DNA of 64,000 bases from CAVDRM01 sp963611355 (GTDB lineage: Bacteria; Bacillota; Clostridia; Christensenellales; Aristaeellaceae). The DNA lies in NCBI GenBank assembly GCA_963611355.1, contig CAVDRM010000008.1:10258-74257 (forward strand), read 5' to 3'. How positions within the stretch are numbered: the first letter of the stretch is position 1; each line of letters opens with the position of its first letter. This document shows, in pieces, positions 24,516 through 32,426 of the stretch. Under the pieces are notes generated by a model that saw only the letters and a list, made by a program, of their open reading frames with translations, searched no databases and had not been told where the DNA came from. Both the position numbers and the translations under genes were made by a program.

Positions 24516-25463
24516 GTGATTTCAGAATTCGAAAAAGCGCACATCGAATGCACCGAAATGTCGGAGAACAAGACATTTGGCCGCTTTGTGATCGAGCCGC
24601 TTGAGCGCGGCTTCGGCCACACGCTGGGCAATGCGCTGCGTCGTGTTCTGCTCAACTCGCTCCCCGGCGCCGCTGTCAAGGCCATTCAGATTGACGGCGT
24701 GCAGCATGAATTCACCACCATTCCGGGCGTGAAGGAGGATGTTTCCGAAATCATCCTGAACTTCAAGGAGCTGGCGCTGAAGCTCTTCTGCGACGGCGAA
24801 AAAAAGGTGGAAATCAATGCGGAGGGGCCCTGCGAGCTGACGGCTGCGGATATCCGCGTGGATGACGAGGTCGAGATTATCAATCCCGATCTGCATCTGG
24901 CCACGCTGGGCGATAACGCGAAGATTCACATCTGGCTGACGCTGGATCGCGGCCGCGGCTATATCCCGTCCGACAAGAACAAGAACCCGCAGAACCCCAT
25001 CGGTGTGATTGCAACCGACTCTATCTATACCCCCATCCGCAAGGTCAACTATGTCATCGAGGCTGCGCGTGTGGGCCAGATCATGGACTATGACAAGCTG
25101 ATTCTAGAGGTTACGACAGATGGCTCTGTCAAGCCGGATGAGGCCATTGGTCAAGCTGCGAACATTCTCATTGACCAGCTTCAGATTTTCCGCGGCCTGA
25201 GCGACCAGATTGCGCCCCTCAGCTCCTCCGAGCCTGAGGACGATAAGCTGGAGCGGGTTATGGAAATGACTATCGAGGAGCTGGATCTCTCTGTCCGCGC
25301 CTACAACTGCTTAAAGCGGGCGGGCATCAACAGCGTCGCCGAGCTTGTCCAGCGCAACCAGGAGGACATGATGAAGGTTCGCAACTTGGGCAAAAAGAGC
25401 CTTGAGGAAGTGGAGCAGAAGCTCGAAGGCCTCGGCCTTAGCCTGCGCCCCACGGAAGAGTAA
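24516..25463 (+). CDS. rpoA: RNA polymerase alpha subunit
   Basis: Alpha subunit of RNA polymerase, 315 residues, starting at GTG 24516 after AGGAGGG. The N-terminal assembly domain shows FVIEPLERGFGHTLGNALRR and LPGAAVKAIQIDGVQHEFTT. A flexible linker around LSSSEPEDDKLERV precedes the C-terminal domain (about 245-315), with LDLSVRAYNCLKRAGINSVA and NLGKKSLEEVEQKLEGLGLS, which binds UP elements and activators. Confidence 0.99.
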   Translation: MISEFEKAHIECTEMSENKTFGRFVIEPLERGFGHTLGNALRRVLLNSLPGAAVKAIQIDGVQHEFTTIPGVKEDVSEIILNFKELALKLFCDGEKKVEINAEGPCELTAADIRVDDEVEIINPDLHLATLGDNAKIHIWLTLDRGRGYIPSDKNKNPQNPIGVIATDSIYTPIRKVNYVIEAARVGQIMDYDKLILEVTTDGSVKPDEAIGQAANILIDQLQIFRGLSDQIAPLSSSEPEDDKLERVMEMTIEELDLSVRAYNCLKRAGINSVAELVQRNQEDMMKVRNLGKKSLEEVEQKLEGLGLSLRPTEE

Positions 25464-25480
25464 TATAGGAGGAATGACTT

Positions 25481-25993
25481 ATGGCAACTGAGCGCAAGCT
25501 GGGCCGCACCGCGAGCCAGCGCAAAGCCATGCTGCGCGGTCTGGCGACCAACCTGCTCTGGTACGGCCGCATCGAGACCACCGAGGCGAAGGCCAAGGAG
25601 CTCCGCAGCATCGCCGATAAAATGATTACGCTCGCTATTCGCGAGTATGATAAGACCGTCGAGGTCGAAAAAGAATTTTATAATGATAAGAAGCAGATCG
25701 TGAAGGAAACCGTTGTGAACGACCTGCCCTCCAAGCTGAATGCCCGCCGCCTTATGATGGCTTACCTCTATGAGGTCAAAGAGCCCAAGAAGGACGACGA
25801 AAGCAAGAAGGAATATCAGGAGCGCACCAAGGACAACCAGCATCCGCTGATTGAAAAGATGTTCCGTGAATACGGCCCGAAGTACCGTAAGCGCAATGAA
25901 GAAAAGAATTGCACCGGCGGCTACACCCGTATTTATAAGCTCGGACCCCGTCGCGGCGATGCTGCCGAGCGTGTTATCATCGAACTGGTGTAA
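25481..25993 (+). CDS. rplQ: 50S ribosomal protein L17 with internal insertion
   Basis: L17, 170 residues against about 115-130 in most bacteria. The ends are conventional (KLGRTASQRKAMLRGLATNL; GGYTRIYKLGPRRGDAAERV). The middle, about residues 53-122, carries extra charged sequence (TVEVEKEFYNDKKQIVKETV and EPKKDDESKKEYQERTKDNQ) not found in short L17 forms. Longer L17 proteins are known among Clostridia. It is the last gene before the terminator at 26009-26039. Confidence 0.97.
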   Translation: MATERKLGRTASQRKAMLRGLATNLLWYGRIETTEAKAKELRSIADKMITLAIREYDKTVEVEKEFYNDKKQIVKETVVNDLPSKLNARRLMMAYLYEVKEPKKDDESKKEYQERTKDNQHPLIEKMFREYGPKYRKRNEEKNCTGGYTRIYKLGPRRGDAAERVIIELV

Positions 25994-26008
25994 TGAAGCC
26001 TGCATCCA

Positions 26009-26039
26009 ACTCCCCGTGAATGCCACGGGGAGTTTTTTT
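26009..26039 (+). terminator. Intrinsic terminator of the ribosomal cluster
   Basis: Perfect 10-base stem ACTCCCCGTG (26009-26018) and CACGGGGAGT (26024-26033) with a five-base loop and seven T (26033-26039). Strong terminator directly after rplQ. Confidence 0.93.
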
Positions 26040-26071
26040 GTCGGAGAAGAGCAAAGCATAGCATACAGCGT

Positions 26072-26100
26072 TTGCGTTTTTGTGCATATTCGATTATAAT
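26072..26100 (+). promoter_or_regulatory. Promoter of the caspase-like gene
   Basis: -35 TTGCGT (26072-26077), 17-base spacer, consensus -10 TATAAT (26095-26100), 33 bases before the GTG start. Confidence 0.75.
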
Positions 26101-26133
26101 AAGACTACATTTGTGCCGGGAGGAGGAAGTGCT

Positions 26134-27633
26134 GTGCGGAAGGCATTTGGCTGGCTGATTCTGCTGCTTGTTAGCACGGCTTTCTCCGTGGCCGCGCTCG
26201 GCGAGGAGAATACCGTTTTGCGGGCGCTGATTGTCTCGGCGGATCATTTCATCACGCAGGATGACACGGGAACAGCAGCGCGGACAAACGCGCAGGCTGT
26301 CCAAAACACCCTCGGCGCGGACGCCCGCGGCTATCAGACCATCCGTGTGGAAAGCGATGTCATCAACTCAGCCGACGCCCTGCGAGAGGCCGTCATGGAG
26401 ACCTTCGGGGACGCGGACGAGGACGACATTTCCGTGTTTTATATCAGCACGCATGGGGCATACAACATCGCCAGAAGCAATGCGACAGCCGTGCTTCTGC
26501 TCAGCGACGGGCAGACCGAGGGCGAGATTTCGGCAGGGGAGCTTCAGGATATTTTTGACCGCATAAGGGGCACAAAGGTGCTGATTTTGGATGCCTGCAA
26601 TGCCGGCGCGTTCATCGGCAAGGGCTTGAGCAATTCGGCGGAAGAGGCGCTGTTCATCGGCTCCGAATACAAGGTTTTGTGCAGCGCGGGCGGCGCGGAG
26701 GAGAGCTGGTATTGGCAGACACAGACCGGCGAACAGCACGGCGCGAGTTACTTTGCTGCCGTGCTGACGAACGGCCTTAAAAAGAGCAAGGGTTTTCCTG
26801 CGGACATGAATCAGGACGGCGTTATCACCCTGTCCGAGGCGTATCAGTACACCATGCGCTTTTATGCAGCCTCTACTCCGCAGGCGTACCCGCAGACGGA
26901 CGATGATTTCGTCCTCTTTTCGTGCGGAGAAACATCGGCGGAGGACAAGACGGACGCCGTCACGGATATTCAGTTTGACGATACCGTGCTGTCCGGCTCG
27001 TTCAATCAGGTGCAGTTTTCTTTCACCGTGCGGCGGCCTGTGGAGGTCATCTATCAGCTTGTGTACTATCAGCATGGCGAATGGCAGTTTGAGACCGCGC
27101 AGGTAATTTACGACCGGACCGAGGGCGAAAAGCTGCAAACGGGACGGAAAACCCGCACCCTGACCCTGTCCCTCAGCGATGAGTCGGACGAAACACAGGG
27201 TTATGTGATGGTGCAGATTTTCACCCGCAGCGATGACAATCTGTTCTGGCTGGAGGGCGGTAAGCTGCTGAATGTGCAGCCGGCTGCGGGCGACATTGTC
27301 ATCAATGTGCGGCTGGACAAGCGCTCGTTTCGTCCCGCCGACGGCGAGGAGCTGGCCGTGCGCGTCCTGCATGATGCGCCTTGCAGCATGACCGTCAGCG
27401 TGCAGACCATGAGCGGCGAGACCATCCGCTATCTGCAATACGATACGCCATCCCGTCCCCAGCACTTAACACCGGAGGGAAGCTGTTTTTATTGGGACGG
27501 CTGCCTCGCCTCCGGCGAACGAGCACCCGCCGGCCGCTACATCATCCGCGTCCGCACCGTCTTTGCGGGACGAACGTATGTCGCGTATTCCGGCACCGTC
27601 ACCCTCAGAGACACTGAGGGAACGGAAGGATAA
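26134..27633 (+). CDS. Secreted caspase-like (C14) cysteine peptidase with FlgD-type Ig domain
   Basis: A 499-residue exported protein. A signal peptide (WLILLLVSTAFSVAALG) is followed by a caspase-fold domain with the His/Cys dyad: YISTHGAYN gives His107 and LILDACNAGAF gives Cys155. Prokaryotic members (metacaspase/orthocaspase-like) usually cut after basic or acidic residues; specificity here is unknown. Residues about 275-410 look like beta-sandwich repeats, and the C-terminus (FYWDGCLASGERAPAGRYII) matches the FlgD Ig-like domain. GTG 26134 was chosen for GGGAGGAGGAA ending 6-7 bases before it. It is monocistronic, with its own promoter and terminator. Confidence 0.82.
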   Translation: MRKAFGWLILLLVSTAFSVAALGEENTVLRALIVSADHFITQDDTGTAARTNAQAVQNTLGADARGYQTIRVESDVINSADALREAVMETFGDADEDDISVFYISTHGAYNIARSNATAVLLLSDGQTEGEISAGELQDIFDRIRGTKVLILDACNAGAFIGKGLSNSAEEALFIGSEYKVLCSAGGAEESWYWQTQTGEQHGASYFAAVLTNGLKKSKGFPADMNQDGVITLSEAYQYTMRFYAASTPQAYPQTDDDFVLFSCGETSAEDKTDAVTDIQFDDTVLSGSFNQVQFSFTVRRPVEVIYQLVYYQHGEWQFETAQVIYDRTEGEKLQTGRKTRTLTLSLSDESDETQGYVMVQIFTRSDDNLFWLEGGKLLNVQPAAGDIVINVRLDKRSFRPADGEELAVRVLHDAPCSMTVSVQTMSGETIRYLQYDTPSRPQHLTPEGSCFYWDGCLASGERAPAGRYIIRVRTVFAGRTYVAYSGTVTLRDTEGTEG

Positions 27634-27686
27634 AATACATTACGCCCCGAAGATTTAATAAGATAAAACATAATATCAGCAGACAG

Positions 27687-27718
27687 AAGTCGGCAAGCGG
27701 AACACTGCGCCGACTTTT
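27687..27718 (+). terminator. Terminator after the caspase-like gene
   Basis: Stem AAGTCGGC (27687-27694) and GCCGACTT (27709-27716), followed by a short T-rich tail (27715-27718). Confidence 0.7.
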
Positions 27719-28298
27719 ATTGTATAATACTATTTGTGAACAGTATGCGATAGAACCAAAGGTATGCAATGTAATTATCCGTAATCATTATACAGAAAAA
27801 GGGGAGTCAGCATACAATGAAAGAGATTTCATCCATAAAAATCAATTTGGTAAGACAGCACACGGAAAATCAAGCTCCTGCTAGTCATCCAGAATAATTT
27901 TCGATATTGGGTGTTTGGCATAGATGGCATGTTTATTCAATATCTCCTGGAATAGCTGTTTGAAAAGCGTAATGGCATCCGTTCCGCCAGTATACTTCAT
28001 TCTTTCGATGACGTCTGCCTTTTTTGTCGTCCGATTTTTCCTTTTGTTCAGTCTTTTATCCGTTCTGAGGGTTTTCATGCGGCAATTCAATATACTTCTT
28101 TTCTACGAGCGGTCACATCCGGACAAATGCCGGCTGTTATTCCACGCCGATTCTGCAAAGCAGGAGGCCTTTAGGGGAAAAAGTATGTCAATGCTACTGC
28201 TCAGTATGCTTTGCTTTTTGAAAGTTAGATTGAAAATAGCACCATTGAAAAAACGTTCTTCATTAGCTTTTACTAATGGAAACATAGAAAATTCGAAC
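27719..28298. other. AT-rich stretch without a convincing gene
   Basis: Visibly more AT-rich than the flanking genes. A plus-strand mini-frame at 27817-27897 (26 codons, preceded by AAAAAGGGGAG) looks like the beginning of a truncated gene; a TATAAT lies at 27723-27728 without a good -35. On the minus strand 27881-28078 encodes a lysine-rich peptide ending LNKHAIYAKHPISKIILDD, lacking an RBS. Both look like remnants, possibly of a mobile element, but I recognise no family. Confidence 0.35.
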
Positions 28299-28327
28299 TT
28301 GTGTTAATGAGCGAAAGAAAATATAAT
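28299..28327 (+). promoter_or_regulatory. Promoter of the catabolic island importer
   Basis: -35 TTGTGT (28299-28304), 17-base spacer, consensus -10 TATAAT (28322-28327), 44 bases before the binding-protein gene. Confidence 0.7.
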
Positions 28328-28337
28328 ATCAACATAA

Positions 28338-28349
28338 AGGTTGCAACCT
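28338..28349 (+). promoter_or_regulatory. Palindrome AGGTTGCAACCT near the transcription start (candidate operator)
   Basis: Perfect 12-base palindrome placed 10 bases after the -10 box, where a repressor would block transcription. The shape suits a LacI- or GntR-type repressor more than the LysR protein encoded in the cluster. No such repressor gene is in the island. Confidence 0.45.
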
Positions 28350-28370
28350 GACAATAAGGAGGTAAGAAAC

Positions 28371-29630
28371 ATGAAACGTACCCTGGCTCTATTTTTTACA
28401 TTGGTCATGACCCTGACGATGGTCTCCCTTGCTTCGGCGGAGGAAAATCAGCCTGTAACCATCAATCTGTACTGCGATTCAGCAACCAACGGTGCAAACG
28501 AAGCACGCAAGGCGGCGTTTGAAGCCCAGTACCCATGGATTACTGTGGAACTGGTGGAAATGCCTGCCGGCTCTTCCGACCGAATCCGTACTTTAAGTAC
28601 CGTTTTTCAGTCAAAGGATGACAGTATAGATGCTTTCCTGATCGATTGCACGTGGCCTGAGATGTTTGTCAGTGCAGGTTGGCTGGAACCTTTGGAGGAT
28701 GTATACACTGAGGAGGAACTGCAGCAATTTACCGAGGGGGCGCTGGAGGGCTGCCGCGTGAACGGCACGCTGTACTGCCTTCCTGTTTTTCTGAATACGG
28801 GCGCTATGCTGTACCGGGCTGACCTGCTGGAAAAGTACGGTTTCCAGCCGGCTACGACTTGGGATGAACTGATTGAGCAGAGCAAGGTCGTCATGGCTGG
28901 TGAAAAGGGTGTTGCCGGTTATGCGGCGGCCTGGCAGCAGGCCGAAGCACTCACCTGCTGCGCGTTGGAACACATCTGGGGCTTTGGTGGCTCAGTATTG
29001 GATGAGAATGGGAATCCTTCTTTTAATACGGCGGAAGTAAAGGCAGGGGTCAGTTCCATGAAGAAGATCCTTGACGAAGGCGTTGCAATCGATGGGATTC
29101 TCGGCATGATGTCCAAGGACGTAAAGGCGGCGTTCTTTGCCGGACAGGTTCTCTATATCCGCGATTGGTCTGCGGCTTTATCGGCGGCAAACGATCCGGA
29201 GCAGTCTTCTGTGGCCGGCAAAGTAAAGGTGGCTCAGCTGCCCGCCGGTACGACGGGTGCTACCCAGTATAATTGTAATGGCGGCTGGAACATCGGTGTA
29301 TCAGCATATTCCAGTCACAAGGAAGAAGCTAAACTGCTGGCGCGTTACTGGACAAGCGAGGATGCCATGATGTACGGAGCGACGATGAGCGGTAAAATGC
29401 CTGCCCGCCCTTCCATGTACAGTGAGGACGCTTTTGTGGAAGCGATGCCCGATATGGCTGAGTTGTTGGAATTTGCTAAGAGCTGCCGCAATCGTCCTGG
29501 TTCTGCATATTACGAAGAAGTATCCGCTGCTTTGCAGCAGGCCGTGACCAACGTGCTGATGGGTACAGCCGATGTGGATAGTGCATTTGATGCCCTTCAA
29601 GCGGAAGAAATGAAGATTTACGAACGCTGA
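28371..29630 (+). CDS. ABC transporter extracellular solute-binding protein (family 1)
   Basis: Substrate-binding protein of a carbohydrate-type ABC importer, 419 residues. The signal peptide ends ASA near residue 23 and has no lipobox cysteine. Seen: KAAFEAQYPWITVELVEMPA, DAFLIDCTWPEMFVSAGWLE, LPVFLNTGAMLYRADLLEKY and FFAGQVLYIRDWSAALSA, all of the MalE/UgpB-like type. ATG 28371 follows AAGGAGG. It is the first gene of the island, and a hairpin after it probably keeps its mRNA more abundant than the permease part. The ligand cannot be deduced. Confidence 0.92.
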   Translation: MKRTLALFFTLVMTLTMVSLASAEENQPVTINLYCDSATNGANEARKAAFEAQYPWITVELVEMPAGSSDRIRTLSTVFQSKDDSIDAFLIDCTWPEMFVSAGWLEPLEDVYTEEELQQFTEGALEGCRVNGTLYCLPVFLNTGAMLYRADLLEKYGFQPATTWDELIEQSKVVMAGEKGVAGYAAAWQQAEALTCCALEHIWGFGGSVLDENGNPSFNTAEVKAGVSSMKKILDEGVAIDGILGMMSKDVKAAFFAGQVLYIRDWSAALSAANDPEQSSVAGKVKVAQLPAGTTGATQYNCNGGWNIGVSAYSSHKEEAKLLARYWTSEDAMMYGATMSGKMPARPSMYSEDAFVEAMPDMAELLEFAKSCRNRPGSAYYEEVSAALQQAVTNVLMGTADVDSAFDALQAEEMKIYER

Positions 29631-29641
29631 TACAATGCATT

Positions 29642-29676
29642 GCCGGGCATGGATGGCTCGCCTTTTTATGCCCGGC
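29642..29676 (+). terminator. Hairpin between binding-protein and permease genes
   Basis: Perfect arms GCCGGGCAT (29642-29650) and ATGCCCGGC (29668-29676). No T-run follows, so partial termination or mRNA stabilisation of the binding-protein segment is more likely than full termination. Confidence 0.55.
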
Positions 29677-29708
29677 GTCCTATTCGGCTGTTGGAAAGGG
29701 GGAACGTC

Positions 29709-30593
29709 ATGTATACAAAGAAACGGATTATCATAGGATACCTCTTTTTGCTGCCGGCGCTTATGCTGTTTTTGATTTTTGTGGCCTATCCTGTCATAAA
29801 CACGCTCAAAACCAGCTTTTACTCCCTGCGGATTCAAACCATCGCCAGCGGCGGAAAATGGATTGGCCTGCGCAATTATAAAGATTTGCTTTCGGACGCG
29901 AAAATGTGGCAGTCTCTCCGTTTCACGCTGCTGTTTACACTGGTTTCTGTCGTACTGGAAACGGCGCTTGGGATGGCCTGCGCTCTTGTCATGAATCGAG
30001 AGTTCCGAGGAAAAGCGCTGGTCTGCGGAACGATTCTGGTGCCATGGTGTATTCCCACGGTTGTTTCAGGGCTGATGTGGTCGTATATGTATGCGGAATC
30101 CTACGGAGTCATGAATCAGATGCTCCAAATGTTCGGTTTCATCAGCCAGCCAGTGAAGTGGATCACGGGAGCTAAGGAAGCTTTTGCTTCCATCATTATT
30201 GCAGATGTATGGAAAACAGCCCCTTATATGGCTCTTCTGCTTTTGTCGGGTCTGAAAACAGTGCCTGAAGATTATTATGAGGCCGCTTCCATTGATGGCG
30301 CGGGCAAAATTCGGATTTTTTTCAGCATCACGATTCCCAGTATCAAACCCGTGCTGTTGGTAGCAGTGATGTTCCGAACCATTTCAAGTTTTCGAATTTA
30401 TGATTTGATCAAGGTGCTGACAAACGGAGGACCAGGGAACACCACTACCAGCCTGACGATGTATACGATGCAGCAATATTTTTCCTTTGGAAACTACGGC
30501 TATGGAGCGGCGCTGGCAGTCGTCACCTTTATCGTATCGTTGGGGATCGCCTTCCTGTTCTATGATGGCATGAAGACCAAGTTGGAGGTGTGA
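29709..30593 (+). CDS. Carbohydrate ABC transporter permease 1 (MalF/UgpA-like)
   Basis: Six-helix membrane subunit of the importer, 294 residues. The N-terminal RIIIGYLFLLPALMLFLIFV helix and the EAA loop DYYEAASIDGAGKIRIFFSI (about residues 197-216), which docks the ATPase, are typical of MalF-type permeases. ATG 29709 follows GGAAAGGGGG. It pairs with the permease directly downstream. No ATPase gene is nearby, so a shared MsmK/UgpC-like ATPase encoded elsewhere is inferred. Confidence 0.95.
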   Translation: MYTKKRIIIGYLFLLPALMLFLIFVAYPVINTLKTSFYSLRIQTIASGGKWIGLRNYKDLLSDAKMWQSLRFTLLFTLVSVVLETALGMACALVMNREFRGKALVCGTILVPWCIPTVVSGLMWSYMYAESYGVMNQMLQMFGFISQPVKWITGAKEAFASIIIADVWKTAPYMALLLLSGLKTVPEDYYEAASIDGAGKIRIFFSITIPSIKPVLLVAVMFRTISSFRIYDLIKVLTNGGPGNTTTSLTMYTMQQYFSFGNYGYGAALAVVTFIVSLGIAFLFYDGMKTKLEV

Positions 30594-30597
30594 GGAC

Positions 30598-31425
30598 GTG
30601 AAAGCAAAAGTTGCCCATGCAATGACACTGATATTTACGGTGATCATGGTCATTGCAATTGCGTTCCCCTTCATTTGGCTGCTGCTGGGCTCGTTCAAAA
30701 CCATGCGTCAGCTTTTTGCCATTCCGTTGGTCTTCCTGCCGGAACAGTGGTCTTTTGATAACTATTTCGAAGTACTTCGAGTACAGCCTTTCGGCAGATA
30801 TCTATGGAATAGCTTTGCCGTAGCAACGCTGTCTACACTGCTGATCGTAGTTGTCTCCAGCCTGGCCGGATATTCGCTGGCGAGAATCCCTATTAAAGGT
30901 AAAAAGTTTGTGTTGATTCTGGTGCTGACCGTTTCGCTGCTTCCACCTGTCACGCTGCTGAATCCCATTTATCAGATGATGAGCAAAGCGGGGATGCTGA
31001 ATACGAATGTGGGTCTGGCATTGGTGCTGTCAGCGGTGGAGCTTCCAACGGCTGTTTGGCTCCTAACCAGCTTTTTTCAGACAATTCCGATGGAAATCGA
31101 GGAAAGCGCCATGTTGGATGGTGCTTCTGTCATGAAAACCTTTGTCAAAATCGTGATGCCGCTTGTTATGCCGGGCGTATTTACCGTGAGCATTATGAGC
31201 TTTATTACGGTGTGGAACAACTTCATTTTTGCTTCGGTACTCAACCAGCACAAAACGGCAAGGACGGTCACAATCGCATTGACCATGTTTGAAACGGAGA
31301 CCTATACGCCATGGCATATTATCTCTGCTGCGGCGATTCTTTCTTCCGTTCCGCTGATTGTAATCGTGCTGCTTTTACAGAAACGAATTGTCTCCGGCTT
31401 GATGGAGGGTGGTGTCAAAGGGTAA
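30598..31425 (+). CDS. Carbohydrate ABC transporter permease 2 (MalG/UgpE-like)
   Basis: Second membrane subunit, 275 residues, starting at GTG 30598 four bases after permease 1. Seen: FPFIWLLLGSFKTMRQLFAI at the N-terminus and the EAA loop EIEESAMLDGASVMKTFVKI. Six helices expected. It ends close to the oppositely oriented LysR gene (gap of 6 bases), so the two transcripts converge. Confidence 0.95.
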   Translation: MKAKVAHAMTLIFTVIMVIAIAFPFIWLLLGSFKTMRQLFAIPLVFLPEQWSFDNYFEVLRVQPFGRYLWNSFAVATLSTLLIVVVSSLAGYSLARIPIKGKKFVLILVLTVSLLPPVTLLNPIYQMMSKAGMLNTNVGLALVLSAVELPTAVWLLTSFFQTIPMEIEESAMLDGASVMKTFVKIVMPLVMPGVFTVSIMSFITVWNNFIFASVLNQHKTARTVTIALTMFETETYTPWHIISAAAILSSVPLIVIVLLLQKRIVSGLMEGGVKG

Positions 31426-31431
31426 CGAAAG

Positions 31432-32346
31432 TCAGAGTTCAAGCCGATTGAGTGATTCCTTGGCATAGTTTATAAAGGCTCGCATGGGTTTGGTAACGTT
31501 TCGCCGCTCGTGATACCCTAAGCAAATCTGCTGATAGGCGGGTTTTTCAAGGCGGAAATAGCGGGGCGGATGGATGCGTACCGGTTCGATCCAGGTCGAT
31601 ATATTGCCGATGAAGGCACAGCCGGCGTTTGCGGCAACCAGCAGATGAGCCATGCCGGGATTGGAGGTTTCCATAGCGATTTGAAGAGGATGGTCATGCT
31701 GCCGGAACAGCTCCAATGTAAACTCGCGCAGATACCCCGTATTGCCAAGAATAAACGGCTGTTTGCAGAAGGATTCAAAGCTGATGCAGGGCCAAGGCGA
31801 ACTGTCAATGGTTTGTACGGAAGGAACGGAGCATTCCAAAGGCATAGCAAGCAAAATCTGTTCGCTGTATATCTGCTCATAGACAATGGGATAATTCCGT
31901 TGACCGTAGCAAAAACCTAGGTCAACGGAACCGTCTAAAATCTGTTTTTCCACATGTCCGGACTCCACTTCCGTGATTTTGACACGGATATTCGGATGGT
32001 TTTGCTTAAAACCCGGCAGGAGATAAGAAAGCGTAATGAAGGATTTCGTTTTGGTCACGGCGATATTCAAACACCCACCGCCATCTTCATTCAGATCTTG
32101 GATGGAGGCATAAGCGTTTCGGTACTCAAAGAGCATATTATGCGCGCTCTGATAAAACCGTTCACCGGCGTCTGTCAAGGTCAGTTGGTTGCCGTGCCGG
32201 TTGAAAAGTGAGGCATTCAGCTCTTTTTCAAGCCGAATCAGCTGCTGGCTTAAAGCCGATTGGGTCAGAAACAGTTCATCGGCAGCCTTGGTAATGCTCT
32301 TCGCTTTGCAGATGGCAAGAAAGTATTCCAGCTGAAGAAAATTCAT
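31432..32346 (-). CDS. LysR-family transcriptional regulator
   Basis: A 304-residue LysR-type regulator. The winged helix-turn-helix is at residues 1-60 (FLQLEYFLAICKAKSITKAA, DELFLTQSALSQQLIRLEKE); the rest is the periplasmic-binding-like effector domain (LNIAVTKTKSFITLSYLLPG, DGSVDLGFCYG). ATG 32346 was chosen for GGGAGGA just upstream and because the family begins MNFLQLEYF. It sits inside the island, transcribed away from the aldo/keto reductase, and a dyad at 32386-32410 overlaps its promoter, suggesting autoregulation and control of the catabolic genes. The effector is probably an island metabolite. Confidence 0.95.
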   Translation of the reverse strand: MNFLQLEYFLAICKAKSITKAADELFLTQSALSQQLIRLEKELNASLFNRHGNQLTLTDAGERFYQSAHNMLFEYRNAYASIQDLNEDGGGCLNIAVTKTKSFITLSYLLPGFKQNHPNIRVKITEVESGHVEKQILDGSVDLGFCYGQRNYPIVYEQIYSEQILLAMPLECSVPSVQTIDSSPWPCISFESFCKQPFILGNTGYLREFTLELFRQHDHPLQIAMETSNPGMAHLLVAANAGCAFIGNISTWIEPVRIHPPRYFRLEKPAYQQICLGYHERRNVTKPMRAFINYAKESLNRLEL

Positions 32347-32377
32347 GCGCGTCCTCCCAAGATGTTTGTATAAAACT

Positions 32378-32406
32378 ATCATAGGCTATTTATCAAGAAT
32401 TGTCAA
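32378..32406 (-). promoter_or_regulatory. Promoter of the LysR gene
   Basis: On the minus strand: consensus -35 TTGACA (32401-32406), 17-base spacer, -10 TATGAT (32378-32383), 32 bases before the start codon. Confidence 0.75.
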
Positions 32407-32410
32407 ATAG
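32386..32410. promoter_or_regulatory. Interrupted dyad between LysR gene and aldo/keto reductase (candidate LysR site)
   Basis: 25-base inverted repeat: CTATTT (32386-32391) pairs with AAATAG (32405-32410), and inner CAA pairs with TTG around a GAA centre. It covers the -35 and spacer of the LysR promoter and lies 17 bases before the aldo/keto reductase start. LysR proteins commonly bind T-N11-A dyads in such divergent gaps. Confidence 0.6.
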
Positions 32411-32426
32411 ACGAGAGGTGAAGAAA

